From: Knufia peltigerae
Lineage: Eukaryota; Ascomycota; Eurotiomycetes; Chaetothyriales; Trichomeriaceae
DNA: 64,000 nt
NCBI GenBank assembly: GCA_030247855.1
Contig: JAPDRN010000107.1
Coordinates: forward strand, 57,252-121,251
Direction of reading: 5' to 3'
Shown piece by piece: positions 53,806 to 64,000 of this stretch (its first letter is position 1; each line of letters begins with the position of its first letter). The notes below the pieces were generated by a model that did not search any database, was not told the origin of the DNA, and saw only the letters and a list, made by a program, of their open reading frames with translations. The translations under genes and the position numbers were made by a program.

Positions 53806-54965
53806 ATGATCTCAGGTGGCTCCTTTGCGAAAATGACCGAGGAAGAAAACAAGAACACCCTGGGCGCCATCATCTTCTTCATATACATCATCGCCGCACT
53901 GGTCCTGACATGTATACTGCTGAATGATCTGAACCTACCTTCGGCATCCTCCACACGGCCACGTCGTCATGCCAGCCAGAGTACAAAGAGAAGACAACAT
54001 GGTGCCACAAACCAAGAGAGCACTCGACCTTGGCTCTTTGCAGCATTGTCGGCCACAAGCTTCGCGGCGCTATCGTACCACATGCTTAATTTTCTGCTGG
54101 AATCATACCGAGTCTGGTCAACCACAAAATTGATGGATTTCAAGGTTCGTCCTCGTCACATCTGGACTTGGTCAACCGAGTCTCGTCTCTTCCGGGAGTT
54201 TGGGGAAGTGATATGTAACGATCCACGTCGGTTCTGGTGGACTCGGTCGGCACTCGTGTACTCGTTTGGATGGAACTTGTATATGAGCATCGAAGGTACG
54301 TCGCAGTGACCGCTTCCCGACGAACTCCTGGGGTTCGCACCGTTGCTGAACCATGTCTGTGTCTTTCCCTTTTTCTGTCTTTAGGCACAAGGCTACAAGT
54401 TCCTCATCTCGGTGTCTATTTCCTCCTAAACCAGATCCTGCCGGTCTCCTTTACGCAAAACTTATTCTTGTTCCGTACGTCGGTCCTTGGACGAGCAGAC
54501 TCGGACACAGATCTCACCCCGACGAGACTCACCGTACATCCAGCCTCCGCCTTTCGACAAGGTGCGAGTACCCTGTCATACCTGTTCGTCTTGGCTCTGG
54601 CTCCGTACAGCGTGGGCACGCGTTACTTCTTTCCAGTCCTCTTCGCGACGAGAGTCCTACTTTTCGCAGGGCCGTACATCATCCTTCGTCCTGAGCTCGG
54701 CAAAGACCAACTGAACCCTTCGACCACCACCACCACCACAACAACAACAAAATATCACACTGTGAAACTATATCGATGGTCCTGTGCGATCCTCGCGGTA
54801 TCGTTGGGATACATGTCGATGCAAACCATTCAGACGGCAAGATCGAGCACCGACGGCCTGGCCGCCATTGGGAATGCCCTACACGATAGCCCGGCCGTCA
54901 GCGCTCTTGGGTACGATGTCATGATCGGCATGGTCAGCCTAGCTTGTGTCTTTGGGGGATGGTGA
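53806..54965 (+). CDS. Unassigned multi-pass membrane protein
   Basis: Exons 53806-54295 and 54385-54965 give 356 residues. There are about seven hydrophobic segments: IIFFIYIIAALVLTCILL, a second near LFAALSATSFAALSYHML, WWTRSALVYSFGWNLYM, then LGVYFLLNQILPVSF, LSYLFVLALAPYSVG and others. A Thr run is encoded by an ACC/ACA microsatellite near 54724. The stop at 54963 directly overlaps a GTGAGC donor, so the true C-terminus may lie in a further exon downstream. A second in-frame ATG at 53836 is an alternative start. The layout resembles uncharacterised fungal seven-helix proteins. No function is assigned. Confidence 0.65.
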
Positions 54966-55690
54966 GCGATCGGGGCCAAGCTGATGGAATTTCGCCCTCG
55001 TAGACAAGCACTACTTCAAGGTACTTAATGGGTAACGAACACTATTGAATAGATGATCTTTGCACAAGGTTTTGAGCATCTACATCTCCATTCACGGTGA
55101 TTGGTTCTGCGTTTCTCGAAGTGTTTTTGGTCGGTGTACAATCAAATGCGAGCGGGACAACCATTCCGGCGTACTACTTACTACCTTAGTGTGTATCTCG
55201 CCTAGCTCCTCCAGCTCCTCCTCCTCCTCCTCGCAGATCCCAACTTCAAGTCATTTGGTACACCATACGTAAGGTGGCACTTGAATCCGGCACGAGCACG
55301 CGGTTGAGACTTGTGAAAACTATACACTACCGCCAAAATAAAACTCCTCCGCTCAATGTGCAACTCACCTGTAATTTACATGACATTTTAATCTCAACTA
55401 TTACTCGTATCTGATTGTTTGCTCAATTGGCGGGGAGGCGGAGATTTCCGGTCATGTAGTCTATCCATCTAGCTTCAGCCATGGGCTTTCTGAGAACCCT
55501 TCAATCTCATACACAAACGAGCACACAGGGTCCTCATTCCTCTTTGTCTTGTACGAGTGGTGTGTACTGCCCTGAGCTGCGAACTGAGAGAATTTCCTGG
55601 ACCAGTAGAGCAAGTCAAATACATCATTCGTCGGGGCGCCAGGACTTTTAACCTCAACGCTACTAATAAGATCCCCAATCTCCTGCGACC
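54966..55690. other. Intergenic with CTC microsatellite
   Basis: No independent gene is seen. A CTC repeat lies near 55205-55233. Part of this stretch might be a terminal exon of the preceding membrane protein. Confidence 0.35.
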
Positions 55691-56461
55691 ATGACGAGGA
55701 AGTTGCTTCAGCCCCAGAACCACCCAACTGGGACCGCGACCATTATTCGGGAAGATGGTTCTGATGGTCCTGCTGGAGGGAACGACCGCAGCGGCAACAG
55801 TAACGATTGGGAAAGTCTCCTCCTAGGAGTCATGCGACCCAGCTCCAAGTTGAAGACGCACGTCGTCCCTGCCGCACACGGGTACGCCTTTGAAGTCAAG
55901 CGGTCTTCCCATTTCCGCATCGTCGATCTGGAAGGGCAACAGGTGGTTGACTTTATGGCCTGGGCCACGCCGTACTCGCACTCGCGGGAACACTTCAGCG
56001 CCAGTTACACCAGGTACGCCCTGGGAGGGCTCGCCCCCCCTCAGGTGGGCGAGTGTCTCTGGACCAACCGTGACCGACAAATGTTCACGTTGACGGCCGA
56101 CACGGTCAAGACCCACGATCTGTCGTTCATGGCTTGCAACCCCGGATTCTACTCTCGCCAGGGCGAGCCCGATCACCGCTCGTGCGCGACCAACTTCGCC
56201 GAAGCGATGGGACCGTGGGGAATGAAACACTGGAGCGAGGTCATCGACCCCTTCAACGTGTTTCAAAACACACCCTATTACACCCTCAAGGCCCTGAATT
56301 GTTCCAAACCGGGAGATTATGTCGAGATGAGGGCGGAGATGGACACGGTCTGCGCGGTGTCGAGTTGTCCCTACACGGGTGGCGGGTTCAACGGCGGTGA
56401 AGTTACTCCGGTGGCCGTCGTGACAGAAGTCGTTGAGGATGAGGAAGAGGATATGGAATAG
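55691..56461 (+). CDS. DUF1989 family protein (urea carboxylase-associated type)
   Basis: An intronless 256-residue frame. After a ~50-residue low-complexity head, the DUF1989 core is clear: VVPAAHGYAFEVKRSSHFRI, DLEGQQVVDFMAWATPY, GECLWTNRDRQMFTLTADTV, CNPGFYSRQGEPDHRSCATN, PFNVFQNTPYYTLKALNC and GDYVEMRAEMDTVCAVSSCP. These cysteine and histidine positions match metal-binding members found beside urea carboxylase and guanidine-degrading genes in bacteria. No urea amidolyase or carboxylase is nearby in this window, so partner and substrate are unknown. The acidic tail (EDEEEDME) is not part of the family core. Confidence 0.9.
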   Translation: MTRKLLQPQNHPTGTATIIREDGSDGPAGGNDRSGNSNDWESLLLGVMRPSSKLKTHVVPAAHGYAFEVKRSSHFRIVDLEGQQVVDFMAWATPYSHSREHFSASYTRYALGGLAPPQVGECLWTNRDRQMFTLTADTVKTHDLSFMACNPGFYSRQGEPDHRSCATNFAEAMGPWGMKHWSEVIDPFNVFQNTPYYTLKALNCSKPGDYVEMRAEMDTVCAVSSCPYTGGGFNGGEVTPVAVVTEVVEDEEEDME

Positions 56462-57752
56462 TTGGTTGTATGCCTGGACTTGTTGTTCAAGGCAAGTTTT
56501 TCTTGTAGCCCCTTCAGTGTACATGATAAAATTGCCGAATTAAACCACAATAGTATGCTGATTCGATGTCGCTCGCTGGCCCGGAATTTTTCCCCCATCT
56601 CCGGCGAAAACGGTGACAAGTGAGCGATGTCATGCAGACACAAGGCCCCGTACCCAGTAGTTCGAACCCTCACGAGCTAAGAGGGGGGAGGTACGTTTCC
56701 GTCCGTTCGTGTGGACCATAACGAGCACAACTTGACTCGTTTGTGTGTTAGCCGGAAGTATAACGCGTGTTCGTCTAATTGGTGGGGAACGAATCGGACA
56801 GAACATGTGCCCTACTAAGAAGAATAGATGATCAGCTTACGACTTCTTTCTAAGATTCCATTGAAGGAAAGAATTCGTCCAAGTTCGGATACCTGCATCT
56901 GGTGCGACTTACCCATGTCCTAGGCTGTCGCCCTTGTGACTGTACCACGCTTGTTGTTTCCGTTGCGTTGTCGATGTATGATGTTGTGGTTCCATCGGCA
57001 CTTGCAAAATCTGGGTCGGAGTTCAGTCGGAACACCTTATCTGGGAAGGAGCGCCGGCTGAGGTCAAAGACAATATGAGCATAGTGGCAGAAGTTAACGT
57101 GAACGAGAGCTTGCAGCTGGGTTGCTTTTGTTGTTGTGACTGCTCGCCAAAAAAAGGGCAAGGCCAAAACTCCGTAAAAGAATTGAACAGACTCGCAATG
57201 ATAAAATATTTCAATTATCAACATCAACAACATCGCTTGCTGTTTCTGTCGTTTGGTCTTGGTTCTAATTGTTCAGTGTAGAGCATCTTTCGGTGGTTGT
57301 TGATGTAACACTTCCAGCTGGTCCAAGATGAAGCGTATCACTCCGGTCTTGTAGTGCCACCACATTCTTTGTTCGACATGATGATGCGAGTCCGGGTCCC
57401 AATGAAGCTGTGTACAGGCATCCCTGGCCTCTGAAGGTCTCAGCGCTATACCAAAAGATGCCTGAACTGGAATTGAGAGACACCCGTCGACACGTATGGC
57501 AGAGCAAACCGATCTCGATCAAATACCCATGAAATCATACGAGAGTTGCTTCCCATAATGCCGAGGTGATCTAAATGGATGATATTTTCCATACCATTAG
57601 CAACATCGAGCAACGTGTTGTATGAGTAATAGTCTGCTTAGGTACCCACTCAGGATAGTCATGCCGTATTGGGGTTCTGTTCTGAGTCTGCACGGGTAAA
57701 AGTGGTCGGTGCTGATTGACAATAACTGTTCTATCATATATTGGTGGTTTCG
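56462..57752. other. Intergenic, no gene supported
   Basis: Short minus-strand frames near 56.85-57.23 kb have no family features. One begins with a hydrophobic stretch but lacks a convincing signal peptide. Confidence 0.35.
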
Positions 57753-58422
57753 TCACGGCTGTCGGCCTTCCAGACGAGTATCAGCAGCTTGATCGGCTGA
57801 GTGCATGGTAATGTCGCTGTTCGACTCCGATTTCTGCGATGGTAATATGAAAGAAGTCACAGAGTCTCCATGGGAGATGACGCGCCCAAGGACTTGGCTG
57901 GGAGAAGGAAGTTCAAGAGGCCCATCGATGGTGAAGTCGATTTTTTCAAATGCCTGTTGTATCGATACGTTTGCTCGACACTCGTTTCTGACATGTGCTG
58001 CTAGCTGCGAGAGATCAACATCGGAGCGTATGACGCGGGCCAGATCTTCGTTGGCATGGGCATCCCCAGCCTTGACAATTGCGATGATACCTCCAAGCAG
58101 CTGCCGATGTCTTTCCAGTTGCACATGGGTGTCGGCAAGTTCTTGAACGTTGCGCTGGTTGGCGATTTTCCGTCGCTGGTCGGAAGTTGCATCATACACA
58201 CAAGGACTGTTCCTGCTCGCGCAGGCCTCACAAGGATTCCCGCCGGTACACTGGCCGTTGATTAGTGGAGGGGAAGCAGGAAGAAGTAAATCAACACACC
58301 CTTGTTTTTCTTTGCTTGCACGCGCCACACGCTGTCGAGATCTTGCGCGGCTTTAGTGAATTCAGGGGATAAATTGAGCCGTCAGCATTGTGAGAGGGTC
58401 GCGGGGCCAGAGGTTGAGACAT
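57753..58422 (-). CDS. Short Zn2Cys6 protein with coiled coil, no fungal_trans domain
   Basis: Exons 58422-58300 and 58250-57753 give 206 residues. The 49-nt intron falls inside the zinc cluster, which reads ACGACKQRKTR then CTGGNPCEACASRNSPC after splicing, so all six cysteines have normal spacing. A coiled-coil-like helix (NVQELADTHVQLERHRQLL) follows, and then a helical domain with acidic positions (ARVIRSDVDLSQLAAHVRN). The usual ~250-residue regulator domain is absent, so this belongs to the short class of fungal zinc-cluster proteins, or its 3' part has been lost. No target is evident. Confidence 0.82.
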
Positions 58423-58708
58423 GGCAATCACACTGTCGTCGGAGCTGCATCGAGTGCGGGATCCCAACTGTTCATCAGGCTTTGGTATTTGTTGTGCGCA
58501 ATTACTATGCGATTGTCCAGGAGCGACTGATTCCACACGAAGCCACTGAAAGGGTGGAGGGGAAGATGTGATATAAAGAAGCAAGAAAAAGGCTGGAAAC
58601 AGGATGGTTTGTTGGCTTTAAGAACGACGGACGAGTCAGAGAGGATTTGCGGACAAGTCATCCGGCGATCGTTACAGTGGTTGCCTTTTCCATATACATG
58701 ACCGAGTA

Positions 58709-59123
58709 ATGAACGACTTCAACTTATCTTCACCTTTTGCAAACAAATGCCAAACATCCCTCCACTTGATGGGCGTAATTTGCACCCTTGGGCTCCGGGA
58801 AACGCAGATGGGCCTCTGTCAAGCGCCCAAATTGGCCATGCACCCGTTAGCACACAATCAAATGCCTCCGAGCCGGGATGGAGCCATGCGCCGGTGCTTG
58901 GTTCAATTGAACTTGGTAAGTACTCAACATTTCGTCACAGTACCTTGTCTGTAAACATGCGAAGAAAACCGCTCTCGATGCAGATAGGTTGGAGGCATTC
59001 CGCTGCAGCGAAAATTGTGTCTGTGGACCAAAAGGAGACTGTTGCCACGGTAAATACAATACGGTGTATCTAAAATCGGATTTTTCAACTCCACGACCGG
59101 CAAGATTATCCAGCTGTCAGTGA
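58709..59123 (+). CDS. Possible small cysteine-containing protein (doubtful)
   Basis: Two frames join in phase: 58709-58915 and 58941-59123, with a GTAAGT donor but only a 25-nt intron, which is shorter than fungal introns usually are. The second part contains RCSENCVCGPKGDCCHG, a compact cysteine cluster. No family is recognised, and the first part is not protein-like. The remaining bases 58423-60061 hold no other supported gene and include the karyopherin promoter. Confidence 0.15.
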
Positions 59124-60061
59124 TTGGCTGAGCCACCAGAGAACCACCAGGCTGTCAGACTCTCCATTATCGAAGGGGAGTGAGCATCAGACTGGACTCG
59201 ACATTTTCTGGCTGGACTGCCTCGTGACGGCTTGAGCTCGATTGTGAGCGTACGAGCACACAAATTGTTTCAACCTCAAGATGGTTCAGGGCCAGAAGAG
59301 ACCAAGACTTCGAGTTCAGGTAGTCGGCAGGCTCTGGTCAGGACGGTTAGTGAGGAAGTATGTATTATCGCTGGGTTGACCATTTCAAATGCACTTTTTG
59401 GCCATCAGATGTCGCGCTTTTAATAATGACAAGCTGTGTGCCTCGTCTCGTTCTCGTACTCGTTTTCGTCTCCGTTATCACAGCCTTCTGTGGCTGGCTT
59501 GGAGTGGCTGAACAATGATCCAGTGGCGCAGGAAGGCGGATCTCGACTCTGTCAGTCAATTTCATCGCGCAGAGTCTCCGTCAGTGCTTTAAGGACCAAT
59601 ATTGACCAGGGGGGTAAACATGTCCTGTGTTTCCGTAGAAATTCCTGGAAATGCACAACATGAAATGGCCCAAGACGAGGCCACGTCTACCTTGTTTTGT
59701 GATAGTATTCACTCTTCTGAGGCAGTGATCACTTCACGCCTCTTTGAGCCTGATGGCCCAACAGCGAGAGGGGCACACGTCGCCGCTATACTGGAATTAG
59801 CCTGCAAAATTGATGATGTACCGCCCAACTTTTTTTTTCTCGAGTGCCTGCGCTACGTCGCGAATTCATGTGCACCAATTTTTCTTTTTCTTCTTTCTTC
59901 AGTACCACATCGCAGAGGCTTCGAGAGCCCCAGCACGACTTTTCTAATTGTATTTCCAGCCTCAATTGTTACCTGAGCGTTCCTGCTGTGCTTGTTCTCC
60001 CAATACCCCGAGACAGTCAAGAGACTTCGCGTCTCGCACACTGTCGACTAGTCTCACCACC

Positions 60062-63000
60062 ATGGATCAACAAAGATTTCTAGAGCAGTTGGCCATTGTC
60101 CTTGATCCCAAGAAGGGCAATGTCAAAACCGCCACCAATGTTCTGCAAAATGAGTTCTACAAGAACCCTCAGTCGTTGTTATTCCTCATTCAGTTAATCA
60201 TCTCTCACGACAGCTCTGAGCTCAAACAACTTGCCGCGACGCAAGCCAGACCTCTAGTCTCCAAGCACTGGACGAAGATTCCTCAAGAGCAGAGACAACA
60301 TGCCAGAAGCCAGTTGTTCTCAGCTACGCTTGCCGAACCCTCCTCCCTCGTCCGCCATGCCTCCTCTCGGCTGATCAGCTCCATTGCCAAAATCGACCTC
60401 GAGGATGGTGAGTGGCCTGAATTGCCAGGCATGCTCCAGCAGGCTGCTACCAGTGCCAGCGCTGCTGAGCGTGCTGTTGGTGTCTATGTGCTTTACAGCA
60501 TCCTGGAAACTATGGGTGACGGCTTCAGTTCGAAATTCAAAGAGTTGTTCGCCCTGTTTGGTAAAACGATCAAAGATCCAGAGTCCCTCGAGGTCAGAAT
60601 CAACACCATGCTGGCTATTTCCAAAATGGCTCTGGTCATTGATGCAGACGAGGATGAATCATCGATAAAAGCCTTCCAGAACATGTTTCCCGCTATGGTC
60701 GCTGTCCTGAAAGACACGATTGATTCAGGCAAGGAAGAACAAGCCATGTTGGCATTTGAGGTCTTCAACACCCTTCTTACCGCCGAATATCAGCTCATCT
60801 CCCAACACTTTCAAGACTTGGTTCGTTTCATGAACGAAATCGCTACCAATACAAACATGTCCGATGAGACTCGCACGCAAGCCATCAGCTTCCTAATGCA
60901 ATGTGTGATCTACAGACGCCTTAGAGTTCAAGGAGCCAAGATGGGAGAGCCACTGACCAAGAGCATGCTGCAAATTGTCACTGAGATCGACGACGCTTCT
61001 GCCGATGACGACGATATTACTCCCGCTCGCTCTGCGCTTGGTTTGATTGACACAATGGCACAAAGCCTCCCAGCTAACCAAGTTCTGGTACCGCTGCTTG
61101 ATGCCCTTCCTCAGTACTCAAAGAGCTCTGATCCCAAGCATCGTCAAGCAGGTATCTTGGCCCTCGGCATGGCCGTGGAAGGGGCTCCCGACTTTCTCAG
61201 CACTCAGCTGCCATCCGTTCTCCCTACCCTGTTCACCCTGCTGGAGGACTCCGAAGTGACTGTTCGTCAGGCTGCGCTGCAGACGACCGCACGATTGGCA
61301 GACGACCTGCCAGAAGACATCACCAAGCAGCATGAGAAGCTTATGCCTTTGCTTGTCAAGAACCTTACGGCCGCCATGGGGGCATTCAAGGGTGAGGAGG
61401 AAGGTCCCACAGTTGACATCATGAAGTCTGCAACCAGCGCTATCGACGCTGTCGTCGATGGTATGGATGCCCAGGATGCTGTGCAGTATCTGGATAAATT
61501 GGCTCCTCTACTTCAACGTCTCTTCAAGCATCCCGATTTCAAGATCAAAGCCTTGGCTGCTGGTGCACTTGGTTCGTTGGCTTCGACCGTCGAAGGGCCT
61601 TTCCTGCCATACCTCAACGACTCCATGCACGCGATGCAAGAATACATTACCAAAAAAGAGAGCGAAGAAGAGCTCGACTTGCGTGCAAGTTGCACTGACG
61701 CTATGGGTGAGATGGCCGTTGCTGTTGGTGCGACTGAATTCAAAGACTATGTCCAGCCTTTGATGCAAACCAGCGAAGAGGCTCTTCACCTGGAACACTC
61801 TCGTCTCAAGGAAAGCACATACATCCTCTGGGGTTCGTTGGCTAAGGTGTACGAGGAAGACTTTGCTCCATTCCTTGGTGGTGTGGTGCACGGCTTGTTC
61901 GCCTGTATCGATCAAGAAGAGGCTGACCTTGAGGTTGCGCTTGGAGATAGTGCAAAGGACCTACTGGGCAAGGAAGTGACCATCGCTGGCCAGAAGGTCA
62001 AGGTGGCTGCAGCCGACAGCGACGATGAGCCTGAAGATGGAACCATTGAGGACGTCGAGATTGGTGATGACGACGACAGTGATTGGGGCGATCTGGCTAC
62101 CGTTACCCCCATTGCTTTGGAGAAGGAAATTGCTATTGAAGTCATCGGCGATGTCGTGTCCAATACCAAAACAGCATTTCTGCCATACTTTGAGAAGACC
62201 ATCGAGAAGTTGTTGCCATTGGCAGAACATTCCTACGAAAATGTCCGAAAAGCCACCATTAGCACCTTGCATCGAGCATATGCCGCTCTGTACGACGTCT
62301 CCGAGGAGTCTGGCCAGATTCAGAAATGGAAGCCCGGTCTTCCAGTGCAAGTTGAGCCTACCCAGGAATTGAAGAAATTCGGAGAACTCTTGATGACTGC
62401 TACATTGAATGTGTGGACCGAGGAGGATGACACGTAAGTTCTATTTCATTTTCAGCCTTCCCTTATGACAAGCACCACAAGCTAGCATGATGAACCTTCT
62501 TCGTTAATCCCAGCTCACTCCGACACGGAAAGACCGTGGATGAAGCGAAAGCGATCTTCAACCCTCTGACTCTCTATTGTTTCGCCGAATTGCACTCCTT
62601 ATATCACTGTATGCGCAATGTCTGACTTTGGAAATAGTGCCACCGTCACGGAGACCTCGCGGGCTCTGTCAGAGAACCTCAAACTCACTGGTCCATCCCT
62701 CCTCTCTTACCCAGACTGCCTGTCTCAGATCGTTCAGACTGTCACGGCCCTGATCACCAAGAAACATCCATGCCAGCTTGACATGGATGAATTGGATGAG
62801 GAAGATATGGAATCCACAGAACTAGAATGGCTTGTCGTTGATAGTGCAATGGACGTCATCTCCGGACTCGCCGCAGCGCTGGGCCCTAGCTTCGGAGAAC
62901 TCTGGAAAATTTTCGAGAAGCAAGTCTATCGGTATGCGAGCGACGGTGAATCTCTCGGCCGTGCGTCTGCCTGCGGTGTGCTCGCAGAGATCATCACCGG

Positions 63001-63520
63001 CATGGACGCTTCAGTCACACCATACACTTCGCAAATGATGAACGTCTTGCTTAAGCGCCTCGGTGACGAGGATGCCCAGACAAAGTCCAACGCGGCATAC
63101 GCCGTCGGCCGTCTTGTCGAGAAGTCCAACGACGACGCCACCGTGCTCAAGGCATATCCCCAGATTCTTCAGAAACTCGAGACAATCCTGCACATCACCG
63201 AGGCTAGGTGCACAGACAATGCCGCAGGTTGTGTCGCACGCTTGATCCTCAAACACAAGGACAAGGTGCCCGTGTCGCAAGTTCTGCCTGTCTTGGTGGA
63301 CAGCGGCATCTTGCCTCTCACCGAAGATTACCAGGAGAACGAGCCCGTGTGGAAGATGATCGTGCAGCTCTACCGTGATCAAGACTCTACGGTTCAGCAA
63401 CTCACGCCGAAGTTGGCTCCAATCATGATGAGCGTGCTAGGCGATCCCGAGGACCAACTCACCGACGAAGTGAGGGAACAAGTTCAGGCTCTCGTCGAGC
63501 ACCTGAAGAGTATCCACTAG
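60062..63520 (+). CDS. Karyopherin beta, Kap123/importin-4 type
   Basis: Exons 60062-62433 and 62638-63520 give 1084 residues, close to yeast Kap123 (1113). The protein starts MDQQRFLEQLAIVLDP and is built of HEAT repeats throughout, with an importin-beta N-terminal domain (QLIISHDSSELKQLAATQAR). An acidic loop lies near residues 660-680 (DSDDEPEDGTIEDVEIGDDD). Kap123 imports ribosomal proteins and histones into the nucleus. The 204-nt intron is long for this window; joining EEDDT directly to ATVTETSRALSENL restores the family alignment. An alternative acceptor near 62513 would add a short open segment that then hits a stop, so it is less likely. The region 63521-64000 shows no further gene. 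Confidence 0.93.
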
Positions 63521-64000
63521 ACATTTTCTTCAGCGTCACGCGCACCGAACATACGTCTGGGGTTTGTAGACGTCCAGGTGAATTTGGGTTATTGGCTTGA
63601 ATTTTGCTCAGGGGGAAACGAGTGATGATTTAATGATGCTTGCGAGCTCCGACGGGTATGGACATGCCACGCACATGAACGTGGCGCATACGAAACTTAC
63701 GAAAAGGGGATGCATGGTTGGTGAGACAAACACAATGCAACGGCACGGTCAGTGGGTTGCAACGCATAGTCATAGCTGACGGGATGAATGAAGTCGATGA
63801 AAACAAGAATGAGACGAATTGAGAAGAGTTTCCAAAGGGGGTTTCCCCCGTGCTTTACAACGACTGGCTCTCGAGTCAAAAACTTGGCAAGTTGGATGTT
63901 GGTTTGGGTACGTCCGATACACATACCTTGCTCTGTACCTCGAACGCATCACGATCCGGGTTTCAGTGCACCGAGTCCCAAATGTTTTCGACACGTCTTG
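63521..64000. other. 3' flank to window edge, no gene seen
   Basis: Only short open frames lacking any family signature. Confidence 0.4.

Noticed and set aside
62513..62622. Possible extra exon inside the karyopherin intron
   Set aside because: It opens in frame but runs into a stop before the next conserved block; skipping it restores the family alignment.
1..64000. Transposons, CRISPR arrays, rRNA genes and canonical tRNA genes
   Set aside because: No transposase or reverse transcriptase motifs, terminal repeats, spaced direct repeats or complete cloverleaf sequences were noticed on reading through.

Overview
The window comes from a filamentous ascomycete (Pezizomycotina). Genes carry short GT-AG introns (mostly 40-110 nt) with CTAAC/CTGAC-type branch sites. 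Three Zn2Cys6 regulators, two DHA1-type MFS transporters, fungal elongation factor 3 and a Kap123-type karyopherin are present. Eurotiomycetes would fit, but the sequence does not settle the class. Exon structures were built by hand from splice signals, reading-frame phase and protein-family continuity, and most close exactly in frame.

Left block (1-9.4 kb), probably catabolic: a truncated TauD/TfdA-type dioxygenase at the edge, a DUF3830 protein, a Zn2Cys6 regulator, an intron-dense amino-acid permease and a DapA-family class I aldolase. The dioxygenase/DUF3830 and permease/aldolase pairs each share a divergent promoter.

Central block (10.0-30.6 kb), the most interesting part. It holds a biotin-carrying carboxylase subunit, an isovaleryl-CoA-dehydrogenase-type acyl-CoA dehydrogenase, a second Zn2Cys6 regulator, the carboxyltransferase subunit, an acyl-CoA ligase, and a fusion of HMG-CoA lyase with methylglutaconyl-CoA hydratase. 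Two MFS transporters follow. On paper these enzymes run from a free branched acid (isovalerate or a related isoprenoid acid) through the acyl-CoA, enoyl-CoA, glutaconyl-CoA and HMG-CoA stages to acetoacetate plus acetyl-CoA. The dehydrogenase ends in SKL and the ligase in ARL, the fusion ends in PKL, and most members lack an obvious mitochondrial presequence. I therefore propose a peroxisomal, or partly peroxisomal, version of the normally mitochondrial leucine-type pathway.

Middle block (32.3-47.9 kb): a glycine-zipper protein, EF-3, a GST-like protein interrupted by an assembly gap, a cysteine-rich probably GPI-anchored secreted protein, a pseudouridine glycosidase-kinase fusion, an intronless metallophosphoesterase, a cupin and a small ABM-domain protein.

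Right block (47.9-64 kb): gene-poor and hard to read, with a predicted disordered protein, an unassigned multi-pass membrane protein, a DUF1989 protein, a short Zn2Cys6 protein and a Kap123/importin-4-type karyopherin.
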